From the NCBI GenBank assembly GCA_034434015.1, contig DAOUAB010000221.1, positions 1 through 47,069 of the forward strand: a DNA stretch of 47,069 nucleotides, given 5' to 3'. Of this stretch, positions 30,932-39,436 are shown piece by piece; position 1 is the stretch's first letter, and the number at the start of each line of letters is the position of its first letter. The position numbers and the translations under genes were made by a program. The notes below the pieces were generated by a model that was not told the origin of the DNA, searched no databases, and saw nothing but the letters and a program-made list of their open reading frames with translations. Origin of the DNA: SpSt-583 sp034434015. Its GTDB lineage: Bacteria > Chloroflexota > Anaerolineae > Anaerolineales > UBA6663.

Positions 30932-32425
30932 TCAGACCCTGGCCAGCGCGTGCATGGTCGCGCGGAGCTGGCCGTATACGCCGGCATAGAGCGTGTAGAT
31001 GGGCAGGTACTTGTCCTGAGTCGCGGCGTTCGGAGCGGTGCGGCCGGCGATGGTCACACAGCGCTCCACGGCTTCGCCGACATCCCGGAAAGCGCCCGTG
31101 CCCACGCCGGCCAGCAGCGCGGCGCCGTAGGCCGGGCCTTCCTCAGCCGTCAATGTTACCACTTCGGCCCCGTAGATGTCGGCCTGCATCTGGCGCCAGA
31201 GCGGGCTGCGCCCGCCGCCGCCGGTGGCCCGCACCTGGGAGATGGGCACGCCCAACCCGCGCATGATCTCCAGGCCGTCGCGCAGCGAGAACACCACGCC
31301 CTCCATCACCGCCCGGATCAGGTGCGCCGGGGTGTGGCGGGCCGTCAGACCGACGAAAGCGCCGCGCGCCAGGGGGTCCAGGTGCGGGGTGCGCTCGCCG
31401 GTGAGATAGGGCAGGAAGAGCAGGCCCTCGGCGCCCGGCGGGACGGTCGCCGCCGCCGCCGTCATCTCGTCGTAGCTGGCGGCTTTGCCCAGCGTGTCGC
31501 GCAGCCAGCGGAAAGCGCCGCCCGCCGAGAGGGTGACGGCCATCAGGTGATAGCGGCCGGGGACGGAGTGGCAGAACGTGTGCAGCCGGCCGTGCGGGTC
31601 GAGGGCGATCTCGTCCGCATGGGCGAAGATGACGCCGCTGGTGCCGATGCTGCTGCTGACCACGCCGGCGCGGACGATGCCCGTGCCCACCGCCGCCGCG
31701 GCGTTGTCGCCGCCGCCGGCGACGACGGGCAGGCCGGCCGGCAGGCCCAGCTCGGCCGCAATCTCGGGGCGCAACGTCCCGGTGATCTCCGGCCCTTCAA
31801 AGACGCGCGGCAGCCAGGCGCGCGGGATCTCCAGCTTGTCCAGGATCTCGGCGCTGTAATCGCGCGTCCGAAGGTCCAGGAGCAGGGTTCCGGCCGCATC
31901 GGCGGCATCGGCGCCGCTGACGCCCGTAAGTCGCCAGCGGATGTAATCCTTGGGCAGGAGCACCTGCGCGACGCGGGCGAAATTCTCCGGCTCGTGATTG
32001 CGCAGCCAGACGATCTTGGGCGCCTGGAATCCGGTCAGGGCCGGGTTGCCGGCGATCTCGATCAGGCGCGCCGCGCCCACGCGCTCGGTGATCTCGGCGC
32101 ATTCCGCGGCGGTGCGCTGGTCGTTCCACAACAGGGCCGGGCGGATCACGCGGCCCTGTTCGTCCAGGAAGACCGCGCCGTGCATCTGCCCGGTCAGGCC
32201 GAGGCCTGTAATCTGGCTGGCCCGCGCGCCGGCTTGCGCGACCACGGCGCGCAGGGCCGTCTGCGCCCCGCGCCACCAATCGGCCGGGTCCTGCTCGCTC
32301 CATAGCGGTTGAGGGGTGTAGAGGGGGTATTCGGCCGTAGCCGTCGCCAGGATGCGCCCCTGCGCGTCGCACAAAAGGGCTTTGGCGCCGGTCGTGCCGA
32401 TGTCCAGGCCGAGGCAGTAAGTCAT
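30932..32425 (-). CDS. xylB: Xylulokinase (FGGY family)
   Basis: 497 aa, the normal XylB length. FGGY features: LGLDIGTTGAKALLCD phosphate loop, LTGQMHGAVFLDEQG, LWNDQRT, the catalytic Asp in VAGGGDNAAAAVG, and the second phosphate-binding motif ATGGGGRSPLWRQMQAD. The G-Q-M-H-G and D-N-A-A segments are characteristic of xylulokinases. It phosphorylates D-xylulose to xylulose 5-phosphate for the pentose phosphate pathway. An isomerase with xylose-isomerase metal motifs lies just upstream in the transcript, supporting a xylA-xylB-like step, although a related ketose is possible. An inverted repeat sits in the 81-base gap before it. Confidence 0.93.
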   Translation of the reverse strand: MTYCLGLDIGTTGAKALLCDAQGRILATATAEYPLYTPQPLWSEQDPADWWRGAQTALRAVVAQAGARASQITGLGLTGQMHGAVFLDEQGRVIRPALLWNDQRTAAECAEITERVGAARLIEIAGNPALTGFQAPKIVWLRNHEPENFARVAQVLLPKDYIRWRLTGVSGADAADAAGTLLLDLRTRDYSAEILDKLEIPRAWLPRVFEGPEITGTLRPEIAAELGLPAGLPVVAGGGDNAAAAVGTGIVRAGVVSSSIGTSGVIFAHADEIALDPHGRLHTFCHSVPGRYHLMAVTLSAGGAFRWLRDTLGKAASYDEMTAAAATVPPGAEGLLFLPYLTGERTPHLDPLARGAFVGLTARHTPAHLIRAVMEGVVFSLRDGLEIMRGLGVPISQVRATGGGGRSPLWRQMQADIYGAEVVTLTAEEGPAYGAALLAGVGTGAFRDVGEAVERCVTIAGRTAPNAATQDKYLPIYTLYAGVYGQLRATMHALARV

Positions 32426-32460
32426 GGTGGAGGCTCCGTCCGGACGGGGTCCGGTTCAAA

Positions 32461-32493
32461 GGAGGCGGCGGCAGGTCGGCCGCGGCCGCCTCC
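32461..32493 (-). repeat. Intercistronic inverted repeat before xylB
   Basis: GGAGGCGGC / GCCGCCTCC, arms 32461-32469 and 32485-32493, 15-base loop. On the transcribed strand it is followed by TTT, giving a weak terminator-like form. A separate 12-base perfect palindrome (CCGTCCGGACGG, 32436-32447) lies next to the xylB ribosome site. Confidence 0.55.
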
Positions 32494-32506
32494 AGCCTGG
32501 GACGGG

Positions 32507-33652
32507 TCAGCGGAGCGCGGGCAGCGGGGGCAGGCGCTCCGGGTAGCGGGCGCGGGCGCGGATCAGGTAAGCCTCCAGCCAGCCGCGCGCCTTGTCCGGG
32601 TGGTTGGTGGCGTACAGGATCGCCTCATGGTCCAGGGCATTGATGCGGTCGTTGGCGGCGCGCAACGCATCCATCGAGTTCTTCAGCGCTACGTCCACGG
32701 GCATGCGCTCCGGGTTGATATCGATCCCGAAGTAGCCGGAGTAACTCTGCATCTTCATCGCATACAGCGTCGCTTCCGTGCTCTCCGGCGAGAGCACGCC
32801 CACGTTCAGGTCCTGGTCGTAGTTGCCGAGCGGCTGGCTGTTCCAGTGGGTGTGAGCCAGCCGGCCATATTCCATGACCAGGCTGTAGGCGTAGGGCAGG
32901 TCTTCGTACCCCATCAACATGTGCCCGACCTCGGGGTTCAGGCCCACCAGGGCGTGGCCCTGGTCGAGCAGCCGCCGGTTGGCCGGGTTTTGCAGCCGGG
33001 CCTCGACCTTCATCCCGAGCAGCAGCCCTTCCGACGTGTAGCCGTACAGGATGTGACCGCGCGGCTCGTAGGGTTTGGGCTCGAACGCGATGCGCACGCC
33101 CGGCACCGCGTCCAGGGCCTCGGCCAGGCCGGCCGCGAAGCGGTCGCGCGCCGCTACCAGGTCCAGGCCGAAGGCGTTCTCATAGCCGTCGATGCCGGGC
33201 CAGACGATGGCGAAGTCGGTGTCCAACTCCCGGTTAAGCTGCAGGGCGGCCTTGGTCCGTTCGACGGCGCCGCGCCGGATGGTCTCCAGCGGCGACGACA
33301 GGCTGCCCCACTCGTAGTCGGCGTCCCAGAAGAGCAGGGGGATCACGGTCAGCACGCGGAGGCCCGTGTCGCGCGCGAACTGTTTCCAGAGGTCCAGGTT
33401 GGCCTCGTTGATTTCGTTGGGGTAGTGCGCCTCCATGGCCGCCAGGCCGTAGTCTTTGAGCGCGGCGGCGATATCCAGGCGCCGGGCGATGTCGAGGGCC
33501 GGCTTGTAGCGGTCGTGAAAGCGCGAGTTGGGCGGCGAGAAGAACCAGACCCCGGCCGAGAACTTCAGGTCCAGGTTAAAGCTCTGCAGGTGTTTGAGCA
33601 TTTCGTCCGGCGTGCGCCGGACCGTCTGCGGGCGCAGGTCTTGAAACGGCAT
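32507..33652 (-). CDS. Xylose isomerase-like sugar isomerase
   Basis: 381 aa from ATG 33652 (MPFQDLRPQTV), preceded by GGGAGA. The metal-site pattern of xylose isomerases is kept: E191 in AFEPKPYEPRG, E241 and H244 in VGLNPEVGH, D279/D281 in NYDQDLNVG, and the W/F-lined pocket near residue 36 (GVWFFSPP). FGIDINPERMP near the C-terminus also matches the family. Length fits class I xylose isomerases (~385 aa), but the N-terminal half differs from well-known XylA, so a related aldose such as a 4-, 5- or 6-carbon sugar is possible. Cytosolic aldose-ketose isomerase using two divalent metals; xylB follows directly and would phosphorylate its product. Confidence 0.82.
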   Translation of the reverse strand: MPFQDLRPQTVRRTPDEMLKHLQSFNLDLKFSAGVWFFSPPNSRFHDRYKPALDIARRLDIAAALKDYGLAAMEAHYPNEINEANLDLWKQFARDTGLRVLTVIPLLFWDADYEWGSLSSPLETIRRGAVERTKAALQLNRELDTDFAIVWPGIDGYENAFGLDLVAARDRFAAGLAEALDAVPGVRIAFEPKPYEPRGHILYGYTSEGLLLGMKVEARLQNPANRRLLDQGHALVGLNPEVGHMLMGYEDLPYAYSLVMEYGRLAHTHWNSQPLGNYDQDLNVGVLSPESTEATLYAMKMQSYSGYFGIDINPERMPVDVALKNSMDALRAANDRINALDHEAILYATNHPDKARGWLEAYLIRARARYPERLPPLPALR

Positions 33653-33676
33653 CACGAATCTCCCGGGGCGCGCGGT

Positions 33677-33710
33677 GCAGGCGGGGCGTTGGAGGACCCG
33701 CCCCGCCTGC
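33677..33710 (-). repeat. 12-bp intercistronic inverted repeat before the xylose-isomerase-like gene
   Basis: Perfect GCAGGCGGGGCG / CGCCCCGCCTGC, arms 33677-33688 and 33699-33710, 10-base loop. Outer GCGCGGT / ACCGCGC copies extend it after a 4-base bulge. It lies ~25 bases upstream of the start codon with no T-run, so attenuation, processing or 3'-end protection of the upstream message are all possible. Confidence 0.65.
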
Positions 33711-33743
33711 GACCACCGCGCCTGAGCGCGGCCCCTCACGGGC

Positions 33744-34934
33744 CTAGTATTTGACGTCCACGCGCCGGCCGCTGGCGGCCGATTCGACGATGGCGTCGCA
33801 GATCACGGCGTTCTTGTAGCCGTCCTCGAACGTGGCGCCGAAGGGGGCGACCTCCTTGTTGTTCACGATGGCGTCCAGCAGGTGGTGAATCTCGTGGACG
33901 AAGGTGTGCTCCCAGCCGATGATGTGGCCGTGCGGCCACCAGTTGGACCAGAACGGATGGTGCCCCTCGCTCACCAGAACATCGTGAAACCCCTGGGTCT
34001 CCTTGGGCGCCTCGCCCACCCAGAAGACCTCCAGCTCGTTCATGCGCTCCAGGTTGAACCGGAGGCTCCCCTTTTCGCCGTTGATCTCGAAGCAGTTGTA
34101 GTTCTTGCGCCCGCCGGCGAAGCGGGTGGACTCCACCGTGCCGATCGCGCCGTTCTCGAACTCGAACGTGGCCGCGAAGGCGTCGTCCACCTCGACCTTG
34201 TGGACTTTCCCCTCCGCGTCGGGACGCTCCTTGATGAAGGTCTGCATGGCGCCGTTGATGCGGCGCGGCTCGCCCACCAGGAAGCGGGCCAGGTCGATGA
34301 TGTGCGCGCCCAGGTCGCCGAGGGCGCCGCTGCCAGCCGCGCCTTTGTCCACCCGCCAGATGTAGGGCGTGCCGTAATGCGGCATGATCCACTCCTGCAG
34401 GTAAACGGCGCGGTAGTGGTAGATCTGCCCGAGCTTGCCGGCCATGATCAGTTCTTTGGCCAGGCGGATGGCCGGCACGAAGCGGTAGTTGAAGGCGACA
34501 GCGTGCTTGACGCCGGCCTTGGTGACGGCCTCGAGCATGGCGCCGGCCTCCCGGGCGGTGCGGGCCAGCGGCTTCTCGCACAGGATGTGCTTGCCGGCCT
34601 GAGCCGCCGCGATGCAGGGCTCGGCGTGCGCGTCGTTCGGGCCGCCGTTGTCGAACAGCTGGATGCGGTCGTCCTTGAGCATCTGCCGCCAGTCGGTGTA
34701 GTAGCCTTCGTAGCCGTAGCGCAGGGCCGCTTCTTTCACGGGCGCCTCGTTGCGCCCGCAGATGGCCACCAGCCTGGGGATCGCCACCGGCGGATACATC
34801 ATGTACGGCAGTTTCTTGTAGGCATTGGAGTGGGCTTTGCCCATAAAGGCGTAGCCCAGCATGCCCACGCCGATCTCCGGGGCCTTGCCGGCGGCCCGGG
34901 CGCCGGCCATCGTGGTGAAACCGGTCTCAGCCAT
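33744..34934 (-). CDS. Gfo/Idh/MocA family oxidoreductase (module 1)
   Basis: 396 aa. NAD-binding start EIGVGMLGYAFMGKAHSNAY, family Lys motif KHILCEKPLARTAREA, and C-terminal GALGDLGAHIIDLARFLVGE with the usual D-x-x-x-H. A long acidic-to-aromatic tail (NWWPHGHIIGWEHTFVHE) is typical of sugar-dehydrogenase members found in ABC sugar clusters. Dehydrogenation of a sugar or polyol with NAD(P) is expected. It starts 12 bases after the TIM-barrel isomerase and is followed, after a hairpin, by the xylose-isomerase-like gene. It is the larger of the two Gfo/Idh enzymes in the block. Confidence 0.92.
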   Translation of the reverse strand: MAETGFTTMAGARAAGKAPEIGVGMLGYAFMGKAHSNAYKKLPYMMYPPVAIPRLVAICGRNEAPVKEAALRYGYEGYYTDWRQMLKDDRIQLFDNGGPNDAHAEPCIAAAQAGKHILCEKPLARTAREAGAMLEAVTKAGVKHAVAFNYRFVPAIRLAKELIMAGKLGQIYHYRAVYLQEWIMPHYGTPYIWRVDKGAAGSGALGDLGAHIIDLARFLVGEPRRINGAMQTFIKERPDAEGKVHKVEVDDAFAATFEFENGAIGTVESTRFAGGRKNYNCFEINGEKGSLRFNLERMNELEVFWVGEAPKETQGFHDVLVSEGHHPFWSNWWPHGHIIGWEHTFVHEIHHLLDAIVNNKEVAPFGATFEDGYKNAVICDAIVESAASGRRVDVKY

Positions 34935-34946
34935 GCTGTCCTCCGT

Positions 34947-35951
34947 TCATTTCTTGGAAGCAAACGCGGCGTCGAAGGCCACGTTGGAAGGGGTCAGGTC
35001 CAGGCGCCGCACCATGGCCAGGGCCTCCGGCGCGCCCTGGTCGCGGTTCATGCCGTTGTCCTCCCACTCCACCGAGAGCGGGCCCTGGTAACCCACGTCG
35101 TTGAGCGCACGGAAGATGCGCTCGAAGGGCACGCCGCCGCGCCCGGGCGAGACGAAGTCCCAGCCGCGCCGGCGGTCGCCGAAGAACAGGTGCGAGCCCA
35201 GGATGCCGTTGCGGCCGTTGAGGTTGCGGACGGACTCCTTGACGTGCATGTGGTAGATGCGGTCGGCGAACTCGTAGACGAACTCCACCGGGTCTACCAT
35301 CTGCCAGTACAGGTGGCTGGGGTCGAAGTTGATGCCGAAGCCCGGCCGGCGGTTGACGGCCTCCAGCGCGCGCTTGGTGGTCCAGAAGTCGTAGGCGATC
35401 TCGGACGGATGCACCTCCAGGGCGTACTTGACGCCCACCTGGTCGAAGACGTCGATGATCGGGTTCCAGCGGTCGGCGAAATCCTTGTAGCCGGCCTCGA
35501 TCATGGCCGGCGGCACGGGCGGGAACATGGCCAGGGTGTGCCAGATCTTCGAGCCGACGAAGCCGTTGACCACCTTGACGCCGAACTGGGCCGCGGCGCG
35601 GGCCGTGTTCTTGATCTCCTCGGCGGCGCGCGCGCGCACGCCGTCGGGTTTGCCGTCGCCCCACAGGCGCGAGGGCAGGATGCTCTTGTGGCGCTCGTCG
35701 ATCGGGTCGTCGCCCACGCACTGCCCCACCAGGTGCGTGCTGATGGCGAAGACCTTCAGGCCGTGTTTGGCCAGGATGTCGTGGCGCGAGCGCAGGTAGG
35801 CGTCGTCGCTGAGGGCCTTGTCCACTTCGAAGTGATCGCCCCAGCAGGCGATTTCGACGCCGTCGTAGCCGAAGGCCTTGGCCTTGGCGCAGATCGTGTC
35901 GAAGGTCAGGTCGGCCCACTGGCCGGTGAAGAGGGTGACAGGACGTGGCAT
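34947..35951 (-). CDS. Sugar phosphate isomerase/epimerase, TIM barrel (module 1)
   Basis: 334 aa, AP-endonuclease-2-type barrel. PVTLFTGQWADLTFDTICAK and FGYDGVEIACWGDHFEVDKA are typical starts; VKYALEVHPSEIAYD supplies the first metal-binding Glu and His region, FGINFDPSHLYWQ the Asp/His, IYHMHVKES the next His, and GPLSVEWEDNGM the last Glu. The family carries out isomerisation, epimerisation or retro-aldol steps on ketoses and keto-sugars. AGAGGAG lies 8 bases before the ATG, the strongest ribosome site in this part of the block. It is coupled to the Gfo/Idh gene downstream; upstream is a 229-base gap with an inverted repeat. Confidence 0.9.
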   Translation of the reverse strand: MPRPVTLFTGQWADLTFDTICAKAKAFGYDGVEIACWGDHFEVDKALSDDAYLRSRHDILAKHGLKVFAISTHLVGQCVGDDPIDERHKSILPSRLWGDGKPDGVRARAAEEIKNTARAAAQFGVKVVNGFVGSKIWHTLAMFPPVPPAMIEAGYKDFADRWNPIIDVFDQVGVKYALEVHPSEIAYDFWTTKRALEAVNRRPGFGINFDPSHLYWQMVDPVEFVYEFADRIYHMHVKESVRNLNGRNGILGSHLFFGDRRRGWDFVSPGRGGVPFERIFRALNDVGYQGPLSVEWEDNGMNRDQGAPEALAMVRRLDLTPSNVAFDAAFASKK

Positions 35952-36180
35952 GGTGGTTCTCCTCTCAAGAGTTGGAACAGATGTGGACGGGTGAACGACG
36001 CTCCCTGGCGCCGCGGCTCTTCAGCGCGGCATCGGCGCCGGCCGCCGTCGGGGCCTGGAACGCGCCCTGGAAATCTTGAAGCCCCGCTTTGCGCTCCGTC
36101 CGCGCTGAGGGTCCAGCACCGCGGACGGGTCGATGCGGGCGAAGCCTCCCACTCTGATCGCCGTAGAAACCTTCCCGGGT
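35952..36180. other. Longest intergenic gap of the block
   Basis: 229 bases between the creatininase stop and the TIM-barrel isomerase start. It holds the ribosome site of the isomerase next to 35951 and the inverted repeat at 36096-36128. No promoter consensus, small ORF with a ribosome site, or RNA gene was recognised. An internal promoter for the downstream genes would most naturally lie here. Confidence 0.4.
36096..36128 (-). repeat. 9-bp intercistronic inverted repeat
   Basis: CCGTCCGCG / CGCGGACGG, arms 36096-36104 and 36120-36128, 15-base spacer in which CTG / CAG can extend the pairing. No T-run on the minus strand. Confidence 0.55.
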
Positions 36181-37050
36181 TTATACGCGATCGACGAACT
36201 CCCGATGGTGCACGGTGACGGGCACTTTCATCAGCTCCAGCACACCGCGCGCCACATGCCCGGCGTAGCGCTGGAAGGCCTCCTCGCCCTTCTCGGCCGT
36301 GGCCCGCAGCGGGTTGCCGATGGTGCCGGATTCGATGAACTCGTGGTGGTCCATCGGGAACGTGAAATACTTGTAGTCCTCGAACTCCACGTCCGGCATG
36401 CCGTCCTTCTTGGCGAACGTCTTGGGCAGGAACTCGGGGATGTGGGCCAGGGTTTTGGCCGCCCGCTCCATGCGCACGTAGTGCGTGCCCTTGACGCGAT
36501 CATGGGCCAGCATCTGGGAGGTCTCCAGCTCGCTGGCGTGCCAGCCGGGGGTCTCCTCCGGCGGGTTCTCCATGAGGCCCTTCAGGATGCCGACGTAGTT
36601 TTCCATGTAGGGCTTGACGAAGCCGATCAGGGCCCCGGTTTCGTAGCGCAGCCGGCGCAGCACCGGGTCCACGACCTTGACGTTGGAGCCGTGGCCGTTG
36701 ATGAAGATCAGGCGGTTGAAACCGTGGTGGATCAGGCTGCGGGCCACGTCGTACATCACGGCCAGCAGGGTCTGGGCGCGCACCGTGATGGTGCCCCGCC
36801 CGGCGCCGGGCGCGTACATGTGCTGGGGCGAGTAGCCCATCCAGATACAGGGCGTGTAGAGCACCTGGATTTGCTCGGCCACCCGCCGGCTGACCTCCTC
36901 GGCCGTGACCGTGTCGGTCTTGAGCGGCAGGTGCGGGCCGTGCTGCTCGGTGCTGGCCATCGGGATCAGAATCGTGTCTTTGGTCCGGAGGTATTCCTGG
37001 ATGTCCACGTAGGTCAGGTCCACCAGGTTGTAGGAGCGGAATTCGGTCAT
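36181..37050 (-). CDS. Creatininase family amidohydrolase
   Basis: 289 aa from ATG 37050, with AAAGGA 8 bases upstream. The metal-binding signature is intact: E35, H37 and D46 in ASTEQHGPHLPLKTDT, INGHGSN in the middle and WHASELETSQML, the H-A-G/S-x-x-E-T-S element. Family members hydrolyse creatinine, release formamide in riboflavin/F420 synthesis (ArfB) or process mycofactocin peptides (MftE), all on cyclic or amide substrates with two metals. No creatine or mycofactocin genes are near, so its role within a sugar cluster is unclear; hydrolysis of a lactone or amide intermediate is one idea. It lies between the second UPF0261 gene and the TIM-barrel isomerase. Confidence 0.88.
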   Translation of the reverse strand: MTEFRSYNLVDLTYVDIQEYLRTKDTILIPMASTEQHGPHLPLKTDTVTAEEVSRRVAEQIQVLYTPCIWMGYSPQHMYAPGAGRGTITVRAQTLLAVMYDVARSLIHHGFNRLIFINGHGSNVKVVDPVLRRLRYETGALIGFVKPYMENYVGILKGLMENPPEETPGWHASELETSQMLAHDRVKGTHYVRMERAAKTLAHIPEFLPKTFAKKDGMPDVEFEDYKYFTFPMDHHEFIESGTIGNPLRATAEKGEEAFQRYAGHVARGVLELMKVPVTVHHREFVDRV

Positions 37051-37106
37051 CGGAGCGTCCTTTCGGGCGGCCACGGATGACTGGTCGCTGAGCGCTGCCG
37101 ACTGAG

Positions 37107-37127
37107 CAGTGATCAGTGATCAGTGGT
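37107..37127. repeat. Three tandem heptamers (CAGTGAT, CAGTGAT, CAGTGGT)
   Basis: Three units of 7 bases that include the UPF0261 stop codon (TGA on the minus strand at 37120-37122). The repeat lies in the 69-base gap between this gene and the creatininase gene and is much less GC-rich than its surroundings. Confidence 0.6.
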
Positions 37128-38346
37128 CGGCCATCAACTTCAGGAACTCATCCGCCACGCGTTCGGCGAAGGCGGCGTCGTTCAGGTGCGCGGCCACCGG
37201 GATGAGCGGGATGTCCGGGCGCAGGCCGGTCCGCAGGGCCTCCAGGAGCGCCGCGTCGGCCTCCGGGTCCCAGAACACGCCGCCGGGCCGGTTGGGCTGA
37301 GAGAGGCCGCCGGTGGGCACCATCACCACCACCGGCCCCTTGGATTGGTTGAGCTTCCTGGCCATGGCGGCCCCGATGGCGGCCATCTCGGGCTTCAAGG
37401 TGCGGCACAGCGTCATCTCGGGGTTGTGATAGTACAGGGGCCGATGGCGCATGGCCTCGGAGAGGGTGTCCGGCGTGCCATGCGTGGTCAGGTCCACGTT
37501 GCCGGGGACCACGACCTGCGGCAGCCCCAGCGCGCCCACGCGTTCGAGGCGGTTGGGCGGCGGGACGTGAAAGCCGCCCACCTCGGCGCAGGCCAGCTCG
37601 TTGGTGGTGTAATCCACCACGCCCACGAAAGTGCCCAACTCGGCAAACTGCTCCATGGCCGCCCCGCCCACGCCGTTGGCGTGGAAGATCACTGTCTCAT
37701 AACCATGCTGGGCCAGCCGGTCGCGCATGGCCATGACCCCCGGCGTTGACTGGCCCAGCATCGTCACGCCGACGAAGCGGCTGCCAGCCGGCGCCGGCTT
37801 GAAGCGCGACCCGTGGCGGGCCATGCCCAGGACCGCGGCGCAGGCGTTGTCGTAGACGACGGTGCTGACCGGGTTGAGGCCCAGGATATCGACCACGGAG
37901 TGCATGACCATGATATCCAGTTCGCCGATGAGCATGCCAAAATGGCGGCGGCCGGAGGCGATGGGCGTGACGATGAGCTTGGGCACGCCCAGCGGCAGGC
38001 CCCGCATGGCCACCGAGCCCATGATGGCGCCTTCCGCGCCGCCCAGGCACAGCACGCCGTCCAGCCGGCCCTGGCGGAACAGGTCCAGCGTGATGCGCTT
38101 GACGCCCTCCTTCATCTTCTCCACGGCGGCGCCGCGCGAGCCGGCGTGGCGGAGCTGGTCGAGGGTGTAACCCGCGGCTTCGGCGACGGCGGCGCGGGAG
38201 AAGTCGGGGGTGAGGCCAAGCGCCTCGCCCAGGATGCCCGAGTCCAGCACCAGCGCCTCGGCGCCGAGCGCCCTGAGTTTGTCGCGGCAGTAGCCGATCT
38301 CCACGCCTTTGGTGTCGAGTGTGCCGATGAGCAGGATGGTGGTCAT
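37120..38346 (-). CDS. UPF0261 / Tm-1-like N-terminal domain protein (second copy)
   Basis: 408 aa. ILLIGTLDTKGVEIGYCRDKL at the start and VLCLGGAEGAIMGSVAMRGL are the marks of the UPF0261 family, the ATP-binding N-terminal part of the tomato Tm-1 resistance protein. Later conserved parts: MVMHSVVDILGLNP, GQSTPGVMAMRDRL, FHANGVGGAAMEQ, VVPGNVDLTTHG. Bacterial function is not established. It is a stand-alone N-terminal domain with no TIM barrel fused. The start codon lies inside a run of octamer repeats and no ribosome site is visible, so translation may depend on the upstream epimerase gene. It is paired with that epimerase as in the first copy (43427-44635) but is only moderately similar to it. 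Confidence 0.88.
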   Translation of the reverse strand: MTTILLIGTLDTKGVEIGYCRDKLRALGAEALVLDSGILGEALGLTPDFSRAAVAEAAGYTLDQLRHAGSRGAAVEKMKEGVKRITLDLFRQGRLDGVLCLGGAEGAIMGSVAMRGLPLGVPKLIVTPIASGRRHFGMLIGELDIMVMHSVVDILGLNPVSTVVYDNACAAVLGMARHGSRFKPAPAGSRFVGVTMLGQSTPGVMAMRDRLAQHGYETVIFHANGVGGAAMEQFAELGTFVGVVDYTTNELACAEVGGFHVPPPNRLERVGALGLPQVVVPGNVDLTTHGTPDTLSEAMRHRPLYYHNPEMTLCRTLKPEMAAIGAAMARKLNQSKGPVVVMVPTGGLSQPNRPGGVFWDPEADAALLEALRTGLRPDIPLIPVAAHLNDAAFAERVADEFLKLMADH

Positions 38347-38431
38347 GGGTCAGGTGGTTGGGCGGTCGCCGGGTCCGGTGGTCGCGTGGCCGGGGGTCGG
38401 GCGGCCCAGGCGAGGACCACCCGACCACCGG
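38336..38431. repeat. Octamer tandem repeats forming an inverted repeat around a gene start
   Basis: Read on the minus strand, six 8-base units run from 38383 to 38336: GACCACCG, GACCCGGC, GACCGCCC, AACCACCT, GACCCATG, ACCACCAT; the fifth contains the UPF0261 ATG. Two opposite units (GGTGGTCG, GGTGGTCC) lie at 38414-38429. The outermost units give perfect 10-base arms (38375-38384 and 38422-38431) with a 37-base loop. Confidence 0.6.
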
Positions 38432-38443
38432 CCCGGGCGGGCG

Positions 38444-39340
38444 CTAAGCCATCGCGATGGCGTGGCGCAGGGTCTTGGCCGATGTCTCGACCAGCATGGA
38501 GTAGAACTTCTCGGTCAGCACACCGGAGCCATGGTCCTGGATGAACTTGAACTGCTCGGGCGTGAGCTCCGGATCGGGGGTGGTGGCCAGCGCCTCCGGA
38601 TAAGGATTGGCCGGCGTGCGGTCCAGCGGCGCCACGAACTCGACGGTCAGGGCGTCGTCGTAGCCGGCCTGCTTGAGCGTGCGCACCAGCTTGGTCCAGT
38701 CGTAGTCGCCCTGGCCGCAGGCCATGCGGTTGTTATCGGCGACGTGGAAGTCCACCAGGCGCTTGCCGGTGTTGAGGATGGCCAGGTGCAGGTCCTTCTC
38801 CTCGATATTGATGTGGAAGCAGTCCAGGCACACGCCGCAATTGGGGCCGACGGCCTCGGCCAGCTTGAGGGCCTGGTCGTGGCGGTTGAGGAAGTTGGTC
38901 TCGAAGCGGTTGAGCGGCTCGAGCGCTAGCCGGATGCCGAGCGGCTCGCTGTGGGCGTAGATCTCCTTCAGCCCCTCCACGGCCCAGGCCCACTCTTCTT
39001 CGGGCGAGGCCATGGCCACCACCTTGCCCACCTGGGAGGGCACGATGGTCATTTCGCGGCCCTCCAGCTCATGCACCATGGTGATGCAATCCTTGATGTA
39101 CTTGACGCTGCTGGCGCGCACGGCCGGGTCGGCGTGGATCAGGTCGCGGCCGGCGAACATCAGGCTCACCGAGCCCCAGCAGCGGACGTTGTTCTCTTTG
39201 AGGAGCTTGCGCACGGTCTTGGTGTCGTATTTCTCCGGTTCGCCGCTGATCTCGATCGAGTCGTAGCCGTACTTGGCCAGGCGGCGGATGGTCAGTTCGA
39301 TCGGCTCGGCGCGCATCCAGTTGTGCATGGACAGGAACAT
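38444..39340 (-). CDS. D-tagatose/D-psicose 3-epimerase-like enzyme (second copy)
   Basis: 298 aa from ATG 39340; GGAGG lies 8 bases upstream. The metal and catalytic quartet of ketose 3-epimerases is present: E141 in LALEPLNRFET, D173 in CLDCFHINIEEKD, H199 in VDFHVADNNR, E234 in TVEFV. These correspond to E152, D185, H211 and E246 of Pseudomonas cichorii D-tagatose 3-epimerase. The enzyme should epimerise C3 of a ketose or related keto compound using one divalent metal. It is longer at the C-terminus than the copy at 44647-45495. It precedes the second UPF0261 gene and follows the Fe-S protein gene by 96 bases. Confidence 0.88.
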   Translation of the reverse strand: MFLSMHNWMRAEPIELTIRRLAKYGYDSIEISGEPEKYDTKTVRKLLKENNVRCWGSVSLMFAGRDLIHADPAVRASSVKYIKDCITMVHELEGREMTIVPSQVGKVVAMASPEEEWAWAVEGLKEIYAHSEPLGIRLALEPLNRFETNFLNRHDQALKLAEAVGPNCGVCLDCFHINIEEKDLHLAILNTGKRLVDFHVADNNRMACGQGDYDWTKLVRTLKQAGYDDALTVEFVAPLDRTPANPYPEALATTPDPELTPEQFKFIQDHGSGVLTEKFYSMLVETSAKTLRHAIAMA

Positions 39341-39436
39341 GGTCTTGACCTCCGTGAGAGAGTGGGCGGACGCGAATGACGGATGGGAGGGCGGCAGAAG
39401 GGTCGAATCGTGGGTCGGGGTCACCTCCGGACGGGT

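Noticed and set aside
32436..32447. Palindrome CCGTCCGGACGG as a regulator operator for xylB
   Set aside because: It lies inside the operon next to the ribosome site, no promoter is seen, and no second copy was found near another promoter in the window.
33882..36218. Plus-strand open frame of ~778 codons across the Gfo/Idh and isomerase genes
   Set aside because: Antisense shadow of two well-identified enzymes; no recognisable domain.
36181..37050. Mycofactocin MftE assignment for the creatininase-family gene
   Set aside because: No mycofactocin precursor, radical SAM or partner genes are present; only the family call is supported.
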